A stretch of 64,000 nucleotides of DNA, taken from NCBI RefSeq assembly GCF_014648075.1, contig NZ_BMQK01000023.1, positions 1-64,000 of the forward strand, in the 5' to 3' direction. Made by a program: the position numbers and the translations under genes. Below are positions 1 through 8,858 of this stretch, piece by piece (position 1 is the stretch's first letter; each line of letters begins with the position of its first letter). A model generated the notes under the pieces. That model saw nothing but the letters and a program-made list of their open reading frames with translations. It made no database searches and was not told the origin of the DNA. This stretch comes from Streptomyces ruber (GTDB lineage Bacteria > Actinomycetota > Actinomycetes > Streptomycetales > Streptomycetaceae).

Positions 1-180
1 CTTTTGGCACGCTGTTGAGTTCTCAAGGAACGGACGCTTCCTTCGTACTCACCGCGAGAGACTCTCTCGGGCTTTCCTCCGGGCGCTTCCCTTCGGTGTT
101 TCCAACTCTATCAGTGTTTTTCCTTCTCTCTGACCGCACTTCCGCAGGCACGCAGAAGTCCACCCCGAGATGAGGATCTG
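1..180 (-). promoter_or_regulatory. rRNA operon leader and candidate promoter, reading off the left edge
   Basis: Read on the minus strand, 10-28 gives CCTTGAGAACTCAACAGCG. I recognise this as the conserved segment just upstream of 16S rRNA in Streptomyces rrn operons. A minus-strand -10 box TAGAGT lies at 105-110, and a weak -35 may lie about 19 bp further upstream. No mature rRNA is inside the window; the 16S gene should start beyond position 1. The identification rests on memory of the leader sequence. Confidence 0.68.
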
Positions 181-232
181 ACAAGTTGGATGCTGCCAAC
201 CGGTGACGCTGTGGTGCGTCGCTCGGTCCCAG

Positions 233-248
233 GCAGGTCTACGACTGT
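233..248. promoter_or_regulatory. candidate DasR-responsive element (dre) upstream of crr
   Basis: The sequence GCAGGTCTACGACTGT resembles the dre consensus built around GGTCTAGACC. The left half GGTCTA is intact and the right half is degenerate (9 of 16 positions by eye). It lies about 165 bp upstream of crr. DasR is known to control PTS genes in Streptomyces. This site is an inference. Confidence 0.35.
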
Positions 249-413
249 ACAGGGGCGGTCGGAGCAGAGGCAAATCGTTTGGGCGCCGTCCCACGGTCGC
301 CAACCGGTACGTCTTATGCGGAACCGCCAGTTCATATGTCATACGCTGCACAACAGTGCGCCGTCCGGGACAGGCAGTGACGGCCCATATGAAACTCCTC
401 TGGGAGGTTTCCC

Positions 414-863
414 ATGACCACCGTGACGTCCCCCCTGGCGGGGCGGGCCATCGGACTCGCCGCGGTACCCGACCCCGTCTTCTCGGGGGCGATGGTAGGA
501 CCCGGCACGGCGATCGACCCCGTGAGGGAGGCCTCGGATGCCTTCTCCCCCGTCGACGGCGTCGTCGTCTCGCTCCACCCGCACGCCTTCGTGGTCGTCG
601 ACAGCGACGGCCACGGCGTCCTCACCCATCTCGGCATCGACACCGTGCAGCTCAACGGGGAGGGCTTCGAGCTGCTGGTCAACAAGGGCGACACCGTGAC
701 GCGCGGGCAGGGCGTCGTGCGCTGGGACCCCGCCGCCGTCGAGGCCGCGGGCAGGTCGCCAATCTGCCCGGTCGTGGCGCTGGAAGCCACGGCGGACTCC
801 CTCACCGGCCTCCGCGAGGCCGGTGAGGTGCGGGCCGGCGACGAGCTCTTCGGCTGGCAGTGA
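414..863 (+). CDS. crr: PTS glucose-type enzyme IIA (EIIA-Crr)
   Basis: This is the cytoplasmic phosphocarrier of the phosphotransferase system. It takes phosphate from HPr and passes it to sugar-specific IIB domains. The 149-residue length is that of a free-standing IIA. The active-site block HLGIDTVQLNGEGF contains the expected phosphorylated histidine (His72), and a second conserved histidine is at about 57. GGGAGG about 6 bp upstream supports the ATG at 414. It lies immediately upstream of ptsI, forming the general PTS pair; HPr (ptsH) is not in the window. A possible DasR site lies upstream. Identification is firm. Confidence 0.95.
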   Translation: MTTVTSPLAGRAIGLAAVPDPVFSGAMVGPGTAIDPVREASDAFSPVDGVVVSLHPHAFVVVDSDGHGVLTHLGIDTVQLNGEGFELLVNKGDTVTRGQGVVRWDPAAVEAAGRSPICPVVALEATADSLTGLREAGEVRAGDELFGWQ

Positions 864-940
864 CCACGGCGCCGTGCGACACGGCGGGCTGGACGACCAC
901 CGCGGCGGCCGGATCCGCCGCACTGATGGAGACGGGTGAC

Positions 941-2611
941 ATGGAGACAACGCTGCGAGGCGTCGGTGTGAGCCACGGTGTGGCGATCGGCGAGGTACGG
1001 CACATGGGAACGGCGGTGCTGGAGCCGCCCGCCAGGCAGATCCCCGCGGAGGGGGCGGAGCGCGAGCAGGAGCGGGCCCGTAAGGCCGTGGAGGCCGTCG
1101 CCGCCGATCTGACGGCGCGGGGCACTCTGGCGGGGGGCGAGGCCCAGGCCGTCCTGGAGGCCCAGGCCATGATGGCCCAGGATCCCGAACTGCTGGCCGA
1201 TGTGGAACGACGCATCGCCGTCGGCAGTACGGCCGAGCGCGCGGTGTACGACGCGTTCGCCGCCTACCGGGAGCTGCTCGCGGGAGCCGGTGAGTACCTG
1301 GCCGGCCGGGTGGCCGACCTGGACGACGTGCGGAACCGTATCGTCGCGCGGCTGCTCGGGGTACCCATGCCGGGCGTGCCCGACAGTGACACGCCGTACG
1401 TCCTCATAGCCCGCGATCTGGCTCCGGCCGACACGGCGCTGCTCGATCCGGCGCTCGTCCTCGGATTCGTCACCGAGGAGGGCGGGCCCACCAGCCACAG
1501 CGCGATCCTGGCGCGGGCGCTCGGCGTGCCGGCCGTGGTCGCGCTGCCGGGCGCCGGTGAGCTGGCCGAGGGCACGGTGATCGCCGTGGACGGGAGCTCG
1601 GGCGAGCTCTTCGTGAACCCGAGCGCGGAGAAGAGGGCCGAGCTGGAGGCCGCGGCGGCGGAGCGGAAGGCGGCGCTGGCCGCGTCGTCCGGGCCGGGTG
1701 CCACCTCGGACGGGCACAGGGTCCCGCTGCTGGCCAACGTGGGCGGTCCGGCGGACGTGCCGGCCGCCGTGGAGGCCGGGGCGGAGGGCGTCGGTCTGTT
1801 CCGCACCGAGTTCCTGTTCCTCGACGACAGCAAGGCCGCTCCTTCCGAGCAAAAGCAGGTCGAGGCGTACCGGCAGGTCCTGGAGGCGTTCCCCGAGGGG
1901 CGTGTCGTCGTGCGGGTGCTGGACGCGGGGGCCGACAAGCCACTGGATTTCCTGACGCCTGCCGACGAGCCGAACCCGGCGCTGGGTGTCCGTGGTCTGC
2001 GGACGCTCCTCGACCACCCGGAGGTGCTGCGCACGCAGCTGACGGCGCTCGCGAAGGCCGCGGAGGGGCTGCCCGTCCACCTCGAGGTGATGGCTCCCAT
2101 GGTCGCGGACCGGATCGATGCCCGCGCTTTCGCGGACGCGTGCCGGGAGGCCGGGCTGCAGGCGAAGTTCGGCGCGATGGTGGAGATTCCGTCGGCCGCG
2201 CTGCGGGCGCGGTCGATCCTGCGGGAGGTCGAGTTCCTGTCGCTGGGGACCAACGACCTCGCGCAGTACACGTTCGCGGCGGACCGGCAGGTCGGTGCGG
2301 TGTCGCGGTTGCAGGACCCGTGGCAGCCCGTGCTGCTCGACCTGGTGGCGCTGTCCGCCGAGGCGGCGAGGGCCGAGGGCAAGAGCTGCGGCGTCTGCGG
2401 CGAGGCCGCGTCGGATCCGCTGCTGGCGTGTGTGCTGACGGGCCTGGGGGTCACCTCCCTGTCCATGGGCGCGGCGTCGATCCCGTACGTGCGGGCGACG
2501 CTGGCCAAGTACACGCTGGCGCAGTGCGAGCGGGCCGCGGCTGCCGCACGGGCGGCGGACACCGCCGAGGAGGCGCGCGAGGCGGCCCGGACGGTGCTGT
2601 CCGGCGAGTAG
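941..2611 (+). CDS. ptsI: PTS enzyme I (phosphoenolpyruvate-protein phosphotransferase)
   Basis: Enzyme I autophosphorylates from PEP and donates phosphate to HPr. The protein is 556 residues, the usual length. The swivelling domain carries GGPTSHSAILARALG with the phosphorylated histidine at 186. The C-terminal PEP-binding barrel has GLFRTEFLF, LSLGTNDLAQYT and the catalytic-cysteine loop CGVCGEA. I chose ATG 941, preceded by GGAG at 928-931. An in-frame GTG at 860 overlaps the crr stop but would add 27 residues not typical of the family. It is probably co-transcribed with crr and ends at a strong hairpin. Confidence 0.95.
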   Translation: METTLRGVGVSHGVAIGEVRHMGTAVLEPPARQIPAEGAEREQERARKAVEAVAADLTARGTLAGGEAQAVLEAQAMMAQDPELLADVERRIAVGSTAERAVYDAFAAYRELLAGAGEYLAGRVADLDDVRNRIVARLLGVPMPGVPDSDTPYVLIARDLAPADTALLDPALVLGFVTEEGGPTSHSAILARALGVPAVVALPGAGELAEGTVIAVDGSSGELFVNPSAEKRAELEAAAAERKAALAASSGPGATSDGHRVPLLANVGGPADVPAAVEAGAEGVGLFRTEFLFLDDSKAAPSEQKQVEAYRQVLEAFPEGRVVVRVLDAGADKPLDFLTPADEPNPALGVRGLRTLLDHPEVLRTQLTALAKAAEGLPVHLEVMAPMVADRIDARAFADACREAGLQAKFGAMVEIPSAALRARSILREVEFLSLGTNDLAQYTFAADRQVGAVSRLQDPWQPVLLDLVALSAEAARAEGKSCGVCGEAASDPLLACVLTGLGVTSLSMGAASIPYVRATLAKYTLAQCERAAAAARAADTAEEAREAARTVLSGE

Positions 2612-2629
2612 CCGTCGGTCTGCCGGTGT

Positions 2630-2673
2630 GCGAGGGGCGCTCCACCCGAGGCCGTGGGCGGGGCGCCCCTCGC
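2630..2673. terminator. hairpin between convergent ptsI and the 2693-3589 gene
   Basis: Perfect 11-bp inverted repeat: GCGAGGGGCGC at 2630-2640 and GCGCCCCTCGC at 2663-2673. It sits between two converging genes, so it probably terminates both. It lacks a clear U-tract, as is common in Streptomyces. Confidence 0.7.
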
Positions 2674-2692
2674 TCGTTCCTGTGCAGCCTGT

Positions 2693-3589
2693 TCAGTGGG
2701 TGTGTCCGCCCGGCGGCGGCCCCTGGTCGCCCAGGTCGGGCGGTGCGCAGTAGTCGACGCCCGACTCCGGTGGGACGAGGTCTCCCGATGCGGCGTCCGT
2801 GCAGTAGGCGTCGAAGACCTCGCCGGCGGTGAGGGGGTGGAGGGTGTCTCCGCTCAGGCGCCAGCCGTAGACGCGGTCGGTCGTGCCGGGCGCGCCGGTC
2901 CGCACGATGAGGCCGCCGGCGCTCCGGGTGGCCAGGCCCACGGCCAGGAGCGTGGTGAGTTCGAGTGCCTCGGACTCGTCCGGGTGCCGGGAGCCGTCGG
3001 GCCGCTCAGCGGTTCGCAGCGCTGCGGTGAGTGGTTCGAGGGCGGTGGAGAGGCTGCACACGAGGTGGTGTTCGCCCGGTCCCGCGGTGTCGAGGACGCG
3101 GGTGAGCAGGTCCGAGGCGTGGGTGAAGGCGGCGCGTCCGATGTCTTCGCCGCAGGACGCGCAGGCGCCGAGGCCCGCCAGGAGCGTGGCCGCGTAACTC
3201 CAGGTGGCCCGTCGGACCGCCTCGTCGATCAGTTCGGGGACGAGTTCGTCGAAGGGCTGGCCCTCGTAGGGGACGCTGGGGCCCGTGGCGGCCAGTTCGG
3301 CGGTGAAGCGGGTGCGGCTGGACGGGGTGTCGGGTTCCAGGCCGGTCTCGGCGCAGAACTCCGCGTACTCCTCTGGATCGAAGAGGGCGACCGTGGTGTG
3401 GGTGCCCTGTGCGGCGAGCGTCCTGAGCAGCGCTTCGACCTGTCGCAGGTAGGTCGTGTGGTCGTCGAACGCGAAGCTGCGGTAGCGCCGCATCGCCGCG
3501 AAGTCGTGCTCGTCGGCCAGCAGGCCGATGGTGCCGGCGATCTCGCGACGCAGGACGCGTCGCATGGTCGGGTGCTGGGTGCGCGGCAT
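2693..3589 (-). CDS. conserved hypothetical protein, function unknown
   Basis: A soluble protein of 298 residues with no signal peptide or membrane segment. I see no catalytic motif. It has one CxxC (CASCGEDIG, mid-protein) and a proline/glycine/histidine-rich tail (DLGDQGPPPGGHTH). It is acidic and largely helical in composition. Start ATG 3589 is preceded by a GGGGGA ribosome site; an upstream in-frame start at 3625 lacks one. It converges with ptsI and lies downstream of the acetoacetyl-CoA synthetase, 88 bp away. Similar proteins seem to sit here in other streptomycetes, but that is from memory. Confidence 0.8.
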   Translation of the reverse strand: MPRTQHPTMRRVLRREIAGTIGLLADEHDFAAMRRYRSFAFDDHTTYLRQVEALLRTLAAQGTHTTVALFDPEEYAEFCAETGLEPDTPSSRTRFTAELAATGPSVPYEGQPFDELVPELIDEAVRRATWSYAATLLAGLGACASCGEDIGRAAFTHASDLLTRVLDTAGPGEHHLVCSLSTALEPLTAALRTAERPDGSRHPDESEALELTTLLAVGLATRSAGGLIVRTGAPGTTDRVYGWRLSGDTLHPLTAGEVFDAYCTDAASGDLVPPESGVDYCAPPDLGDQGPPPGGHTH

Positions 3590-3677
3590 GTTTCCCCCTG
3601 TGCGCAGCGGTCGATCAATGCTCACTCACAGTAACCGGCGGCACTGACAACGCCCGGTGAGCTGGGGAAAGAGCACG

Positions 3678-5654
3678 TCAGCGGCGTTCTCGCGCCAAGT
3701 TCTCGTAGAAGTGGAGCAGGTCGAGATCGTCGATGGAGCCCGGGTTGACGGCCTTCTCCAGCGGGCTGCCCTGCAGGAGGCGTTTGACCGGGATCTCGAT
3801 GCGTTTGCCGGTGAGGGTGTGCGGGATGCCGGGGACCTCGATGATCTCGTCGGGGACGTGCCGTGGGGAGAGCTGTTCGCGGATGGTCCGCCTGATCCGG
3901 TCCAGCAGGGCCTCGTCCAGGGTCGTGCCCGGGGTGAGGTGCACGAACAGCGGCATCCAGTAACCGCCGTCGGGTTCCTCGACACCGATGACGAGGGACT
4001 CCCTGATCTCGGGGAGCCGCTCGACGGCTTCGTAGATGTCCGCCGAACCCATGCGGACGCCCTGGCGGTTGAGCGTGGAGTCGGAGCGGCCGTGGATGAC
4101 GACGGAGCCGCGCGAGGTGACGGTGATCCAGTCGCCGTGGCGCCAGACTCCGGGGTAGGTGTCGAAGTAACTGTCGTGGTAGCGGCTGCCGTCGGGGTCG
4201 TTCCAGAAGCGGATCGGCATGGACGGCATGGGGTTGGTGACCACGAGTTCGCCGACCTCGTCGGTGAGCGGTTCGCCGTCGGGGTCCCATGCCTGCAGGT
4301 CGGTGCCGAGGCTCGGGGCCTGGAGCTCGCCGATGTGCACCGGCAGGGTGGGGACGGCTCCCGCGAAGCAGGAGCACACGTCGGTGCCGCCGCTGACGGA
4401 GGCGATCCACAGGTCCGCCCCGCTCGCCGCGAACTCGTCGTGCAGCCAGCGGAAGCCGTCGGGCGGCAGTGGGGAGCCCGTGGTGCCGACGCAGCGTACG
4501 CGGGACAGGTCGTGGTCGCGTGCCGGGTGGACGCCCGCCTTGCGGCAGGCCATGACGTACGCGGCGGAGGTGCCGAAGAACGTGGCACCGGTGCGTTCGG
4601 CGACGCGCCACTGGGCGCCCGTGCCGGGGTGGCCGGGGCTGCCGTCGTAGAGCACGATCGTGGTGCCGGTGAGCAGGCCGGAGACGAGGAAGTTCCACAT
4701 CATCCAGCCGGTGGACGTGTACCAGAAGAAGCGGTCCTGGGGGCCCAGGTCGCAGTGCAGGCCGAGTTGTTTGAGGTGCTCGACGAGGATGCCGCCCTGG
4801 GACTGGACGATGGCCTTGGGGAGGCCGGTCGTGCCGGAGGAGTACAGGACCCACAGGGGGTGGTCGAACGGGACCTGTTCGAAGACGGGGTCGACGTCCG
4901 CGGAGGTCAGGGCGGACCAGTCCAGGGCGCCTCCGGGGGCCTCGGTGCCGAGCAGCGGGATGTGCACGACGGCGCGGAGGGTGGGCAGTTCGCGGCGGAG
5001 TTCGGCGACGACGTCCCGGCGGTCGTGCTCCCTGCCTCCGTAGCGGTAGCCGTCGACGGTGAACAGGACGACCGGTTCGACCTGCTGGAAGCGGTCGAGG
5101 ACGCTGCGGGCGCCGAAGTCGGGGGCGCAGGACGTCCAGACGGCGCCCACGGCGGCCGTGGCGAGGAGGGCGACGACTGCCTGCGGGACGTTCGGGAGGT
5201 AACCGCTGACGCGGTCTCCCGGGCGTACGCCGAGGGCGCGCAGTCCGGCGGCCAGGGAGCCGACCTGGCGGCGCAGTTCGGACCAGGTCACCGGGCGCGG
5301 GTCGTGGGTCTCGTCGACGTACAGGAGGGCCGGTTCGCCGGGGCGGGTGTCGGCGGTGCGCAGGGCGTGTTCGGCGTAGTTGAGGGTCGCCCCGGGGAAC
5401 CATCGGGCGCCCGGCATGGAGCGGTCGCCGAGCACGCGCGCGTAGGGGGTGGAGAACCGTACGTCGAAGAACTCCGTGACGGCTTCCCAGAAGGTCTCCA
5501 ACCGGTCGACGGACCAGCGGTGGAGAGCCGCGTAACCGCCGTCGGCCGGTGCTCCGTGGCGCTCGGCCGCCCAGGCCTGGAACGCGGTGATCCGCGCCCG
5601 GGCGACGCTGTCCGGGTCGGGTTGCCAGAGCGGCGAGGGGTTCGCTGAGGTCAT
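3678..5654 (-). CDS. acetoacetyl-CoA synthetase
   Basis: An ANL-family adenylating enzyme that activates acetoacetate (or a similar short acid) to its CoA thioester. It is 658 residues, matching the acetoacetyl-CoA ligase subfamily. The AMP-binding loop YSSGTTGLPKA is at about 270-280, followed by FFWYTSTGWMMW. The hinge block has HGRSDSTLNRQGVRMG, and the adenylation lysine lies in TLTGKRIEIPVK near residue 615. ATG 5654 has a GGGAG-type site upstream. It diverges from the GH31 gene and is probably monocistronic. A closely related acyl-CoA synthetase with another short acid as substrate is the alternative. Confidence 0.9.
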   Translation of the reverse strand: MTSANPSPLWQPDPDSVARARITAFQAWAAERHGAPADGGYAALHRWSVDRLETFWEAVTEFFDVRFSTPYARVLGDRSMPGARWFPGATLNYAEHALRTADTRPGEPALLYVDETHDPRPVTWSELRRQVGSLAAGLRALGVRPGDRVSGYLPNVPQAVVALLATAAVGAVWTSCAPDFGARSVLDRFQQVEPVVLFTVDGYRYGGREHDRRDVVAELRRELPTLRAVVHIPLLGTEAPGGALDWSALTSADVDPVFEQVPFDHPLWVLYSSGTTGLPKAIVQSQGGILVEHLKQLGLHCDLGPQDRFFWYTSTGWMMWNFLVSGLLTGTTIVLYDGSPGHPGTGAQWRVAERTGATFFGTSAAYVMACRKAGVHPARDHDLSRVRCVGTTGSPLPPDGFRWLHDEFAASGADLWIASVSGGTDVCSCFAGAVPTLPVHIGELQAPSLGTDLQAWDPDGEPLTDEVGELVVTNPMPSMPIRFWNDPDGSRYHDSYFDTYPGVWRHGDWITVTSRGSVVIHGRSDSTLNRQGVRMGSADIYEAVERLPEIRESLVIGVEEPDGGYWMPLFVHLTPGTTLDEALLDRIRRTIREQLSPRHVPDEIIEVPGIPHTLTGKRIEIPVKRLLQGSPLEKAVNPGSIDDLDLLHFYENLARERR

Positions 5655-5887
5655 GGGGCGGCTCCCGGACGGTACGCGGCGTGTGCGTGGGGCGCGCACG
5701 GGCTGGGGTGTGCGCGTGACGCGGCTGACAGGGACGATGCCACGTGATCGACTCGTGCACCAGAGTGCGGCACGCGCGGTCGGCACCGGTCGGTGGTGGT
5801 CGGCGCCGTGAAGATCTCCTCCCGCTGCGGGTGAACGGCGGCTGAACGGCTCACACCTGCGGGCCGGTCAGTGGCAGGGTGACCAGC

Positions 5888-8269
5888 ATGGAAGCTCGTG
5901 ACCTGGTGCGTTCGGTGAAGGCGGTCGGTTCGGCGGGGGCTGCGCAGGGCCTGCGCGCCGTGCGGGCGGCGTGGCGCAGAAGGCGTACCGACGCCGCCGG
6001 GCTGCCCGGGCGGGGCACCGAGCGGGCCCGGGTGCCCGGGGCCGTGCGGGAGGTGGAGCCGGGTCCCGGGGGCGGGGTCGTCCGGTTCGCCCGGTCGGAG
6101 CTGCGCGTCACCGTGACGGTGAACGGCGCCGTCTTCTGGGGCTGGGACGGCGCGGCGCCGGAACCGTCGTACGCGCTCGCGGGCCCGTGTCCCGAGCCGG
6201 ATCCGCGGGCCGTCCTGGAGCCGGACACGGACGGCGCGTGGCGGGTGGTGGCCGAGCGCGTGACGGTCGTCGTGTCGCGGCACGGCGCCGTCGAGGTGCA
6301 GACGCCGGGCGGTGTGACCCTGCGCCGTGACCAGCCGCCCCGCTGGTGGGAGCCGGCCGACGGGGGCGCGTCGCGCTGGATGCAGCGCACCGAAGTGGCC
6401 GCGGACGCCCGGTTCTTCGGCCTGGGCGGGCGCTCCGCGGGGCCGAGGCTGCGTGCCGGAACGTACCGCCTGTGGAACACCGACCCCGGGCGTCCCTTCG
6501 TGCCCGGCGACGATCCGCTGTTCCTCACCGTGCCGGTGCAGCTGGTGGTGGCCGACGCGGGGACCCACCTGGTGTTCCACGACACCTCGTGGGACGGCAC
6601 GGTGACGCTGCGGGAGGGTGAGGAGGGCGCCGGTTCCGGGCACGACCGGGCCGGGACGGCCGAGGTGCGGATGGACGGCGGTCCGCTGCGCTGCTGGGTC
6701 GCGGTGGGCACTCCCGCGCGCGTGCTGCACACCTGGGCCTCGATCACTGGGGCGCCGGCGGTGCCGCCCGCGTGGGCGCTGGGACACCATCACGCGCGGT
6801 CCGGGCTCGGATCCGTGCAGGAGGTGCGGCGGGTCGTCGCGGGCCACCAGGTACACGGCCTCCCGCTCGACGCGCTGCACCTCGACGCGTTCCGCTTCGG
6901 TGTCGACCGCACCGACGCCACGCGGGAGCTCGCGGTCGACGGGCCGGGGTCCGCCGGGTTGCCGGAGCTCGCCGAGGAGCTGCGCCGGGACGGTGTACGG
7001 CTGGTGCCGGTTCTCGGTCCGGCGGTCGGGGCGGTACCGGGCGACCCGGTGTACGACAGCGGCACGGCCGGGGACGCCTTCGTGCGGGACGCGGCGGGCC
7101 GGGTGGTGGAGGGGGTGGCCGGGGCCGGTGAGTCGGTCTATCCGGACTTCACGCGCGCGCGGGTGCGCGAGTGGTGGGCCGAGCGGTGCGCGGAGGGGAC
7201 GGCGCGGGGGTTCGCCGGGTCCTGGTACGAGGGGAACGAGCCCACGTCGTTCACGGCCTTCGGCGAGAACACGCTGCCCCGGTCGGCCCGGCACGATCTG
7301 GACGGCAGGGGCGGCGACCATCGCGAGGCGCACAACGTCTACGCCCTGTGCATGGCGCGCGCCGGGTACGAGGGGCTGCGCGCCGCGGCGCCGGAGGAGC
7401 GGCCGTTCCTCGTCTCGCGTTCCGGCTGGGCCGGGCTGCAGCGCCACGGGGGCGCGTGGTCGGGGGACGTGGCGACGGGCTGGCCGGGGCTGCGGGCGTC
7501 GTTGTCCGTGGTGCTGGGGCTCGGGCTGAGCGGGGTGCCGTACGCGGGCGCCGACGTGGGGGGCGCCGACGGCTGCCCGTCACCGGAGCTGTATCTGCGG
7601 TGGCTGCAGCTGGGCGCGTACCTGCCGCTGCTGCGGACGCGTGGCGGTTCTCCGGCGGGGCGCGACGAGCTGTGGGAGCTGGACGGCGAGCTCCTCGCCC
7701 ACGCGCGTGGGGCGCTGCTGGAGCGGCGGCGTCTGCTGCCGTACTTCCTGACGCTGGCGCACCTGGCGCACCGCACGGGAGCGCCCTGTGTGCGGCCGCT
7801 GTGGTGGGGCGCGCCCGAGGACCGGGCGCTGCGCGACTGCGAGGACGCCTTCCTGCTCGGTGACTGTCTGCTGGTGGCTCCGGTGCTGGACCCGGCTGCG
7901 GACCGGCGCGCGGTGCAGCTGCCGAGGGGGCGGTGGTACGACACGGCGACCGAGGAGGCGTACGAGGGGCCGGGGCAGGTGCTGGTCGAGGCGCCGCTGT
8001 CCCGTGTGCCGGTGTTCGCGCGCGCGGGTGCCGTCCTTCCGGTCCGGGGCGCCGACGGCAACCTGGAGCTGGAGGTGTGGGCGCCCGCGCGGGGCCGGAC
8101 GGGAGGCGGGGTGGTGGTGCCCGACAAGGGTGACGGCTGGGACGAGCCGGGGGCCGAGCGCTACGTGTCGCGGTGGCACCAGCGTTCGGTCGTCGTGGAG
8201 CGGGCCGGGGACGACGGGCCGGGCGAGCCGCCGTACCCCGTACGGGTCCGCGGGCTCGCCCGGGGATGA
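5888..8269 (+). CDS. glycoside hydrolase family 31 protein (alpha-glucosidase/xylosidase-like)
   Basis: A 793-residue GH31 protein with an N-terminal beta-sandwich, a catalytic barrel and a C-terminal beta domain; no signal peptide, so probably intracellular. Family blocks include the acid/base region WSGDVATGW (Asp527), GVPYAGADVGG and RGGSPAGRDELWEL. The nucleophile block, normally W-x-D-M/L-N-E, reads SWYEGNEPTSF, with Glu448 where Asp is expected. The codons are unambiguous in the given sequence. GTG 5879 is an alternative start three codons upstream. The substrate cannot be read from sequence, and the altered nucleophile makes activity uncertain. Confidence 0.85.
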   Translation: MEARDLVRSVKAVGSAGAAQGLRAVRAAWRRRRTDAAGLPGRGTERARVPGAVREVEPGPGGGVVRFARSELRVTVTVNGAVFWGWDGAAPEPSYALAGPCPEPDPRAVLEPDTDGAWRVVAERVTVVVSRHGAVEVQTPGGVTLRRDQPPRWWEPADGGASRWMQRTEVAADARFFGLGGRSAGPRLRAGTYRLWNTDPGRPFVPGDDPLFLTVPVQLVVADAGTHLVFHDTSWDGTVTLREGEEGAGSGHDRAGTAEVRMDGGPLRCWVAVGTPARVLHTWASITGAPAVPPAWALGHHHARSGLGSVQEVRRVVAGHQVHGLPLDALHLDAFRFGVDRTDATRELAVDGPGSAGLPELAEELRRDGVRLVPVLGPAVGAVPGDPVYDSGTAGDAFVRDAAGRVVEGVAGAGESVYPDFTRARVREWWAERCAEGTARGFAGSWYEGNEPTSFTAFGENTLPRSARHDLDGRGGDHREAHNVYALCMARAGYEGLRAAAPEERPFLVSRSGWAGLQRHGGAWSGDVATGWPGLRASLSVVLGLGLSGVPYAGADVGGADGCPSPELYLRWLQLGAYLPLLRTRGGSPAGRDELWELDGELLAHARGALLERRRLLPYFLTLAHLAHRTGAPCVRPLWWGAPEDRALRDCEDAFLLGDCLLVAPVLDPAADRRAVQLPRGRWYDTATEEAYEGPGQVLVEAPLSRVPVFARAGAVLPVRGADGNLELEVWAPARGRTGGGVVVPDKGDGWDEPGAERYVSRWHQRSVVVERAGDDGPGEPPYPVRVRGLARG

Positions 8270-8271
8270 CG

Positions 8272-8811
8272 TCAGACGTACCGGCCCTGGAAGAAGGCCC
8301 GTACGGCCAGGGTGTGCAGCGGGAAGGCGAGTTCGGCCGGACCGTGCAGCAGGCGCCGGCCCGCCGTCTCGTCCGTGTCCGTGAACGGGGGCAGGCTCCC
8401 GGCCGGGCGTTCCGGGAGGAGTCCGAAGAGCAGCAGGTGGCCGTCGGGCGAGCTCATGGCGTCGGCGAGGCGGACGTCGCGCTCGTCCGCGCCGATGCCC
8501 GTCTCCTCCTTGAGCTCGCGGACGACGGCGCCGCGCCAGTCCTCCCGGTGGTCGATGAACCCTCCGGGCAGGGCCGTGCCCCCGCGCGCGGGTTCGATGG
8601 TGCGGGTGATGACGACCAGTGCGGTGCCTGTCGTGTCGTACACGGGCTGCAGGGCCACCGCGACGGGCAGCGGGTTGCGGTAGGCGGTCGTGCGGCAGAC
8701 CGCGCAGGTGCGCGGCCAGCCGGAGACGCCCTCTCCGTAGGGCGCTCCGCAGCTCGAACAGTGGCTGTCCGGTACGGGGTCGCCGTTGGGGAGTCTGGTG
8801 GTTGCGGACAC
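8272..8811 (-). CDS. Nudix hydrolase with N-terminal zinc ribbon
   Basis: A 179-residue hydrolase of nucleoside-diphosphate-linked compounds. The N-terminus has a two-CxxC zinc ribbon (CSSCGAPYG and CAVC, about residues 18-38), as in NADH pyrophosphatase-like Nudix proteins. The Nudix box is complete: GGFIDHREDWRGAVV followed by RELKEETGI. Start is GTG 8811. It converges with the GH31 gene with only 2 bp between. The combination suggests NAD(H) or ADP-ribose-type substrates, but that is inference. Confidence 0.88.
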   Translation of the reverse strand: MSATTRLPNGDPVPDSHCSSCGAPYGEGVSGWPRTCAVCRTTAYRNPLPVAVALQPVYDTTGTALVVITRTIEPARGGTALPGGFIDHREDWRGAVVRELKEETGIGADERDVRLADAMSSPDGHLLLFGLLPERPAGSLPPFTDTDETAGRRLLHGPAELAFPLHTLAVRAFFQGRYV

Positions 8812-8858
8812 GCGGCGGACTGTAGCCGATCAGGTGGACGGCGTCTGCCGGACGCGGC

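Noticed and set aside
860..940. GTG at 860 as the ptsI start
   Set aside because: It would add 27 residues not found in typical enzyme I, while ATG 941 has a good ribosome site and gives the family length.
332..2080. A 582-codon open frame on the minus strand across crr and ptsI
   Set aside because: Shadow of two firmly identified genes; Arg/Gly-rich product without motifs.
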